NCBI RefSeq assembly: GCF_016461715.1
Contig: NZ_JAEMUI010000015.1
Coordinates: 62,001 to 126,000, forward strand
Length of the DNA: 64,000 nt
Direction of reading: 5' to 3'
DNA from: Marinomonas spartinae
GTDB taxonomy: Bacteria > Pseudomonadota > Gammaproteobacteria > Pseudomonadales > Marinomonadaceae
The position numbers were made by a program, and so were the translations under genes. This document shows positions 62,691 through 64,000 of the stretch, piece by piece (the stretch's first letter is position 1; every line of letters starts with the position of its first letter). The notes under the pieces are model-generated. The model was given only the letters and a program-made list of their open reading frames with translations, had not been told where the DNA came from and did no database searches.

Positions 62691-62954
62691 CGCTTTCTAT
62701 ATATCTTTACTATACTTAATAGAAGGACAAAATTTGTTGTCTCTTTATATACAATTAGACGTTCTATGTCAGTTTTTTTATGAATGAAAAAACTATAAGG
62801 ATGAAGCGATTACATCCTAGAATATTAAAACAAAAACCACTATAAATTATTTTAGAAGCTTTTTTTTAAAGCCACTAAAGATAGTAACGATCAGTTCGTT
62901 ATATTTATATATGGCTTATATAAATAAGTCGTTTTATGTATTCGAGGGATGATT
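62691..62954 (+). other. AT-rich leader of the racemase-family gene
   Basis: No gene is seen in these 264 very AT-rich bases. They separate guaD from the racemase-family gene and probably hold a promoter. No terminator is obvious after guaD. Confidence 0.4.
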
Positions 62955-63695
62955 ATGACTGCGATGACAGAAACATTCACACTTAATATAGCGCCGGATA
63001 ATATAACACCGGAAAATACACCCATTAATAGTCGAGTGACTACAAAAAAATACGATATTGCTTTTTTGCATACTTCTGCTTTATGTGTCAAAAACTTTGA
63101 TGTCATTATGAAGGAACTTGCGCCGGAGTTATCCGTTAAACATGAAGTGAGGCCCCACTTTTTGAGCCGAGCCCATGCCAATGGCATAGACAGAGTATTA
63201 GAAGGGGATGTGACGGCGGCCATCGAAGCGCTAAGCCAAAAATCAAAAGTGGTGGTGGTCACTTGTTCGTATATTGGGCAGGTGGCTGAAAATATTGGAA
63301 TGCTGAATGGTAGTCATATTGAAAGCATTGATCGAGCGATGGCGGATTTTGCGGTAGAGCGCGCGAATAATATATTGGTCTTGACTGCGTTGCAAAGTAC
63401 GTTAAAGCCGACTCGTGAGCTGTTGAAATCTTCCATGAATCACTTTGGAGTGAAACCCACAGTGACGCTTCAATATGTTGATGATGCTTGGGAGCATTTT
63501 TTATCGGGCAATGAAAAAGGCTATTATGAAGACATCGCCAAAGTTTTGAGAGAAAAAGAACAGGACTACGATTTAATTATGCTTGCTCAATCCTCTATGG
63601 CGGGAGTGGTTGATGGCGTTGAGCTTTCAATCCCCGTGATTAGTAGCCCTAGAATAGGTGTTGAACGAGCTATTCAGTTTTTGGCACCGCGTTAA
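62955..63695 (+). CDS. Asp/Glu/hydantoin racemase-superfamily protein
   Basis: A 246-residue protein of the aspartate/glutamate racemase fold. The first active-site region is VVVVTCSYIGQVAENIG, with its cysteine intact. The second, where a cysteine is usual, reads LIMLAQSSMAGVVDGV, with serine in place. Family members include hydantoin and allantoin racemases and maleate isomerases. Next to a dihydropyrimidinase gene a hydantoin-type role is attractive, but the missing cysteine weakens simple racemase activity. ATG 62955 follows GAGGG at the right spacing. Confidence 0.8.
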   Translation: MTAMTETFTLNIAPDNITPENTPINSRVTTKKYDIAFLHTSALCVKNFDVIMKELAPELSVKHEVRPHFLSRAHANGIDRVLEGDVTAAIEALSQKSKVVVVTCSYIGQVAENIGMLNGSHIESIDRAMADFAVERANNILVLTALQSTLKPTRELLKSSMNHFGVKPTVTLQYVDDAWEHFLSGNEKGYYEDIAKVLREKEQDYDLIMLAQSSMAGVVDGVELSIPVISSPRIGVERAIQFLAPR

Positions 63696-63737
63696 TGTAA
63701 TAAGAATTTTCTGTTTAAAATGCGTTTTCATCATCCC

Positions 63738-63767
63738 AAAATAAGGGCGCCTTGGCGCCCTTATTTT
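63738..63767. terminator. Bidirectional terminator between convergent genes
   Basis: AAAATAAGGGCGCC and GGCGCCCTTATTTT form a perfect 14-base stem with a TT loop, A-rich on one side and T-rich on the other. Confidence 0.92.
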
Positions 63768-63796
63768 CTAAGTGTGCTTTTTATGATCATAAAATA

Positions 63797-64000
63797 TTAA
63801 CGTGAAACCGCTTTGGGTTGATTTAATGTTTGACGCTTTTTAAGTGCTTCGTAATAAGGCGCATAGGCGGGACGCTTAATGTATTTGCCATCGCCTGAAC
63901 GAGACAGTAATTCACCTTGATGCCATGCTACTTTACCATTGCAGATGGTGGTTTCAGGTACGCCGTGTATTTCCATACCCTCGAAAATGCTGTGTTCAAT
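63797..64000 (-). CDS. Dihydropyrimidinase (C-terminal part)
   Basis: The minus strand reads 67 codons to TAA at 63797-63799: FEGMEIHGVPETTICNGK, then VAWHQGELLSRSGDGKYIK and RPAYAPYYEALKKRQ. This is the C-terminal end of the dihydropyrimidinase/hydantoinase family, which opens dihydrouracil or hydantoin rings. The catalytic metal residues lie beyond the window. It converges on the racemase-family gene across a strong terminator. Confidence 0.85.
   Translation of the reverse strand: MEHSIFEGMEIHGVPETTICNGKVAWHQGELLSRSGDGKYIKRPAYAPYYEALKKRQTLNQPKAVSR

Noticed and set aside
1-64000. CRISPR arrays, tRNA or rRNA genes
   Set aside because: No regularly spaced direct repeats, no cloverleaf with TTCRA arm and no rRNA-like stretch were seen on either strand.

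Overview
The window looks like chromosomal DNA of a marine gammaproteobacterium of the Oceanospirillales, most like Marinomonas. This is inferred from protein content (fused TAXI-type TRAP permease, many ABC importers, two chemoreceptors, glycogen genes), moderate GC and gene style; there is no rRNA or other marker gene to prove it. I see no tRNA, rRNA, CRISPR array or intact insertion sequence.

Layout. (1) 1-5171: distal end of an integron cassette array. After an unidentified gene end and a transposase remnant come seven complete, same-strand cassettes bounded by eight attC-like sites. They encode a small membrane protein, two GNAT acetyltransferases, an acidic orphan, a HAD hydrolase, a HEPN-like protein and a frameshifted CPCC protein. 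The integrase would lie to the left, outside the window. (2) 5271-10767: housekeeping and stress genes (rsuA, two SDR/epimerases, an MmyB-type regulator, a glutaredoxin-like protein, DUF3185, DUF3465, dps). (3) 10933-15137: a flavin monooxygenase with a readable sigma-54 promoter, facing its probable enhancer-binding activator. (4) 15145-26495: a truncated and an intact acetyltransferase, a DoxD/DoxA fusion protein divergent from an FMN reductase and SDR pair, hemB plus a nitrilase-family gene, an exported 2H phosphoesterase, a TAXI-TRAP transporter, a HAD hydrolase and a methyltransferase. (5) 26606-34097: a six-gene minus-strand operon (AfuABC/FbpABC-type ABC importer, inositol-monophosphatase-like enzyme, dual-specificity phosphatase, LacI regulator), with another small phosphatase diverging from it. 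(6) 34126-41550: a glycogen operon of a phosphorylase-kinase-alpha/beta-like GH15 protein, glgB and glgX. (7) 41935-48447: two chemoreceptors around a YqaA protein, a SPOR lipoprotein and an oxaloacetate-decarboxylase-type enzyme. (8) 48769-54722: a Pho-box promoter in front of a LacI regulator, ABC importer and calcineurin-like phosphodiesterase. (9) 54775-64000: a nucleobase salvage and catabolism region with 8-oxoguanine deaminase, an Fe/2OG oxygenase, a flavodoxin-like reductase, an NMT1/THI5-type ABC importer, guanine deaminase, an Asp/Glu/hydantoin racemase relative and the end of a dihydropyrimidinase.

The most coherent new idea is that regions 5 and 8 are two separate uptake-and-dephosphorylation systems for organic phosphates. 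Each joins a LacI regulator and a ferric/AfuA-type ABC importer to phosphoester hydrolases. Region 8 carries an almost consensus PhoB box placed exactly ahead of a -10 element, and both operons contain the same CCCTCCCC palindromic repeat. Region 9 may hold an oxygenase-based route for purines or pyrimidines. The sigma-54 promoter with three activator half-sites at 12.8-13.0 kb is a clear regulatory unit.
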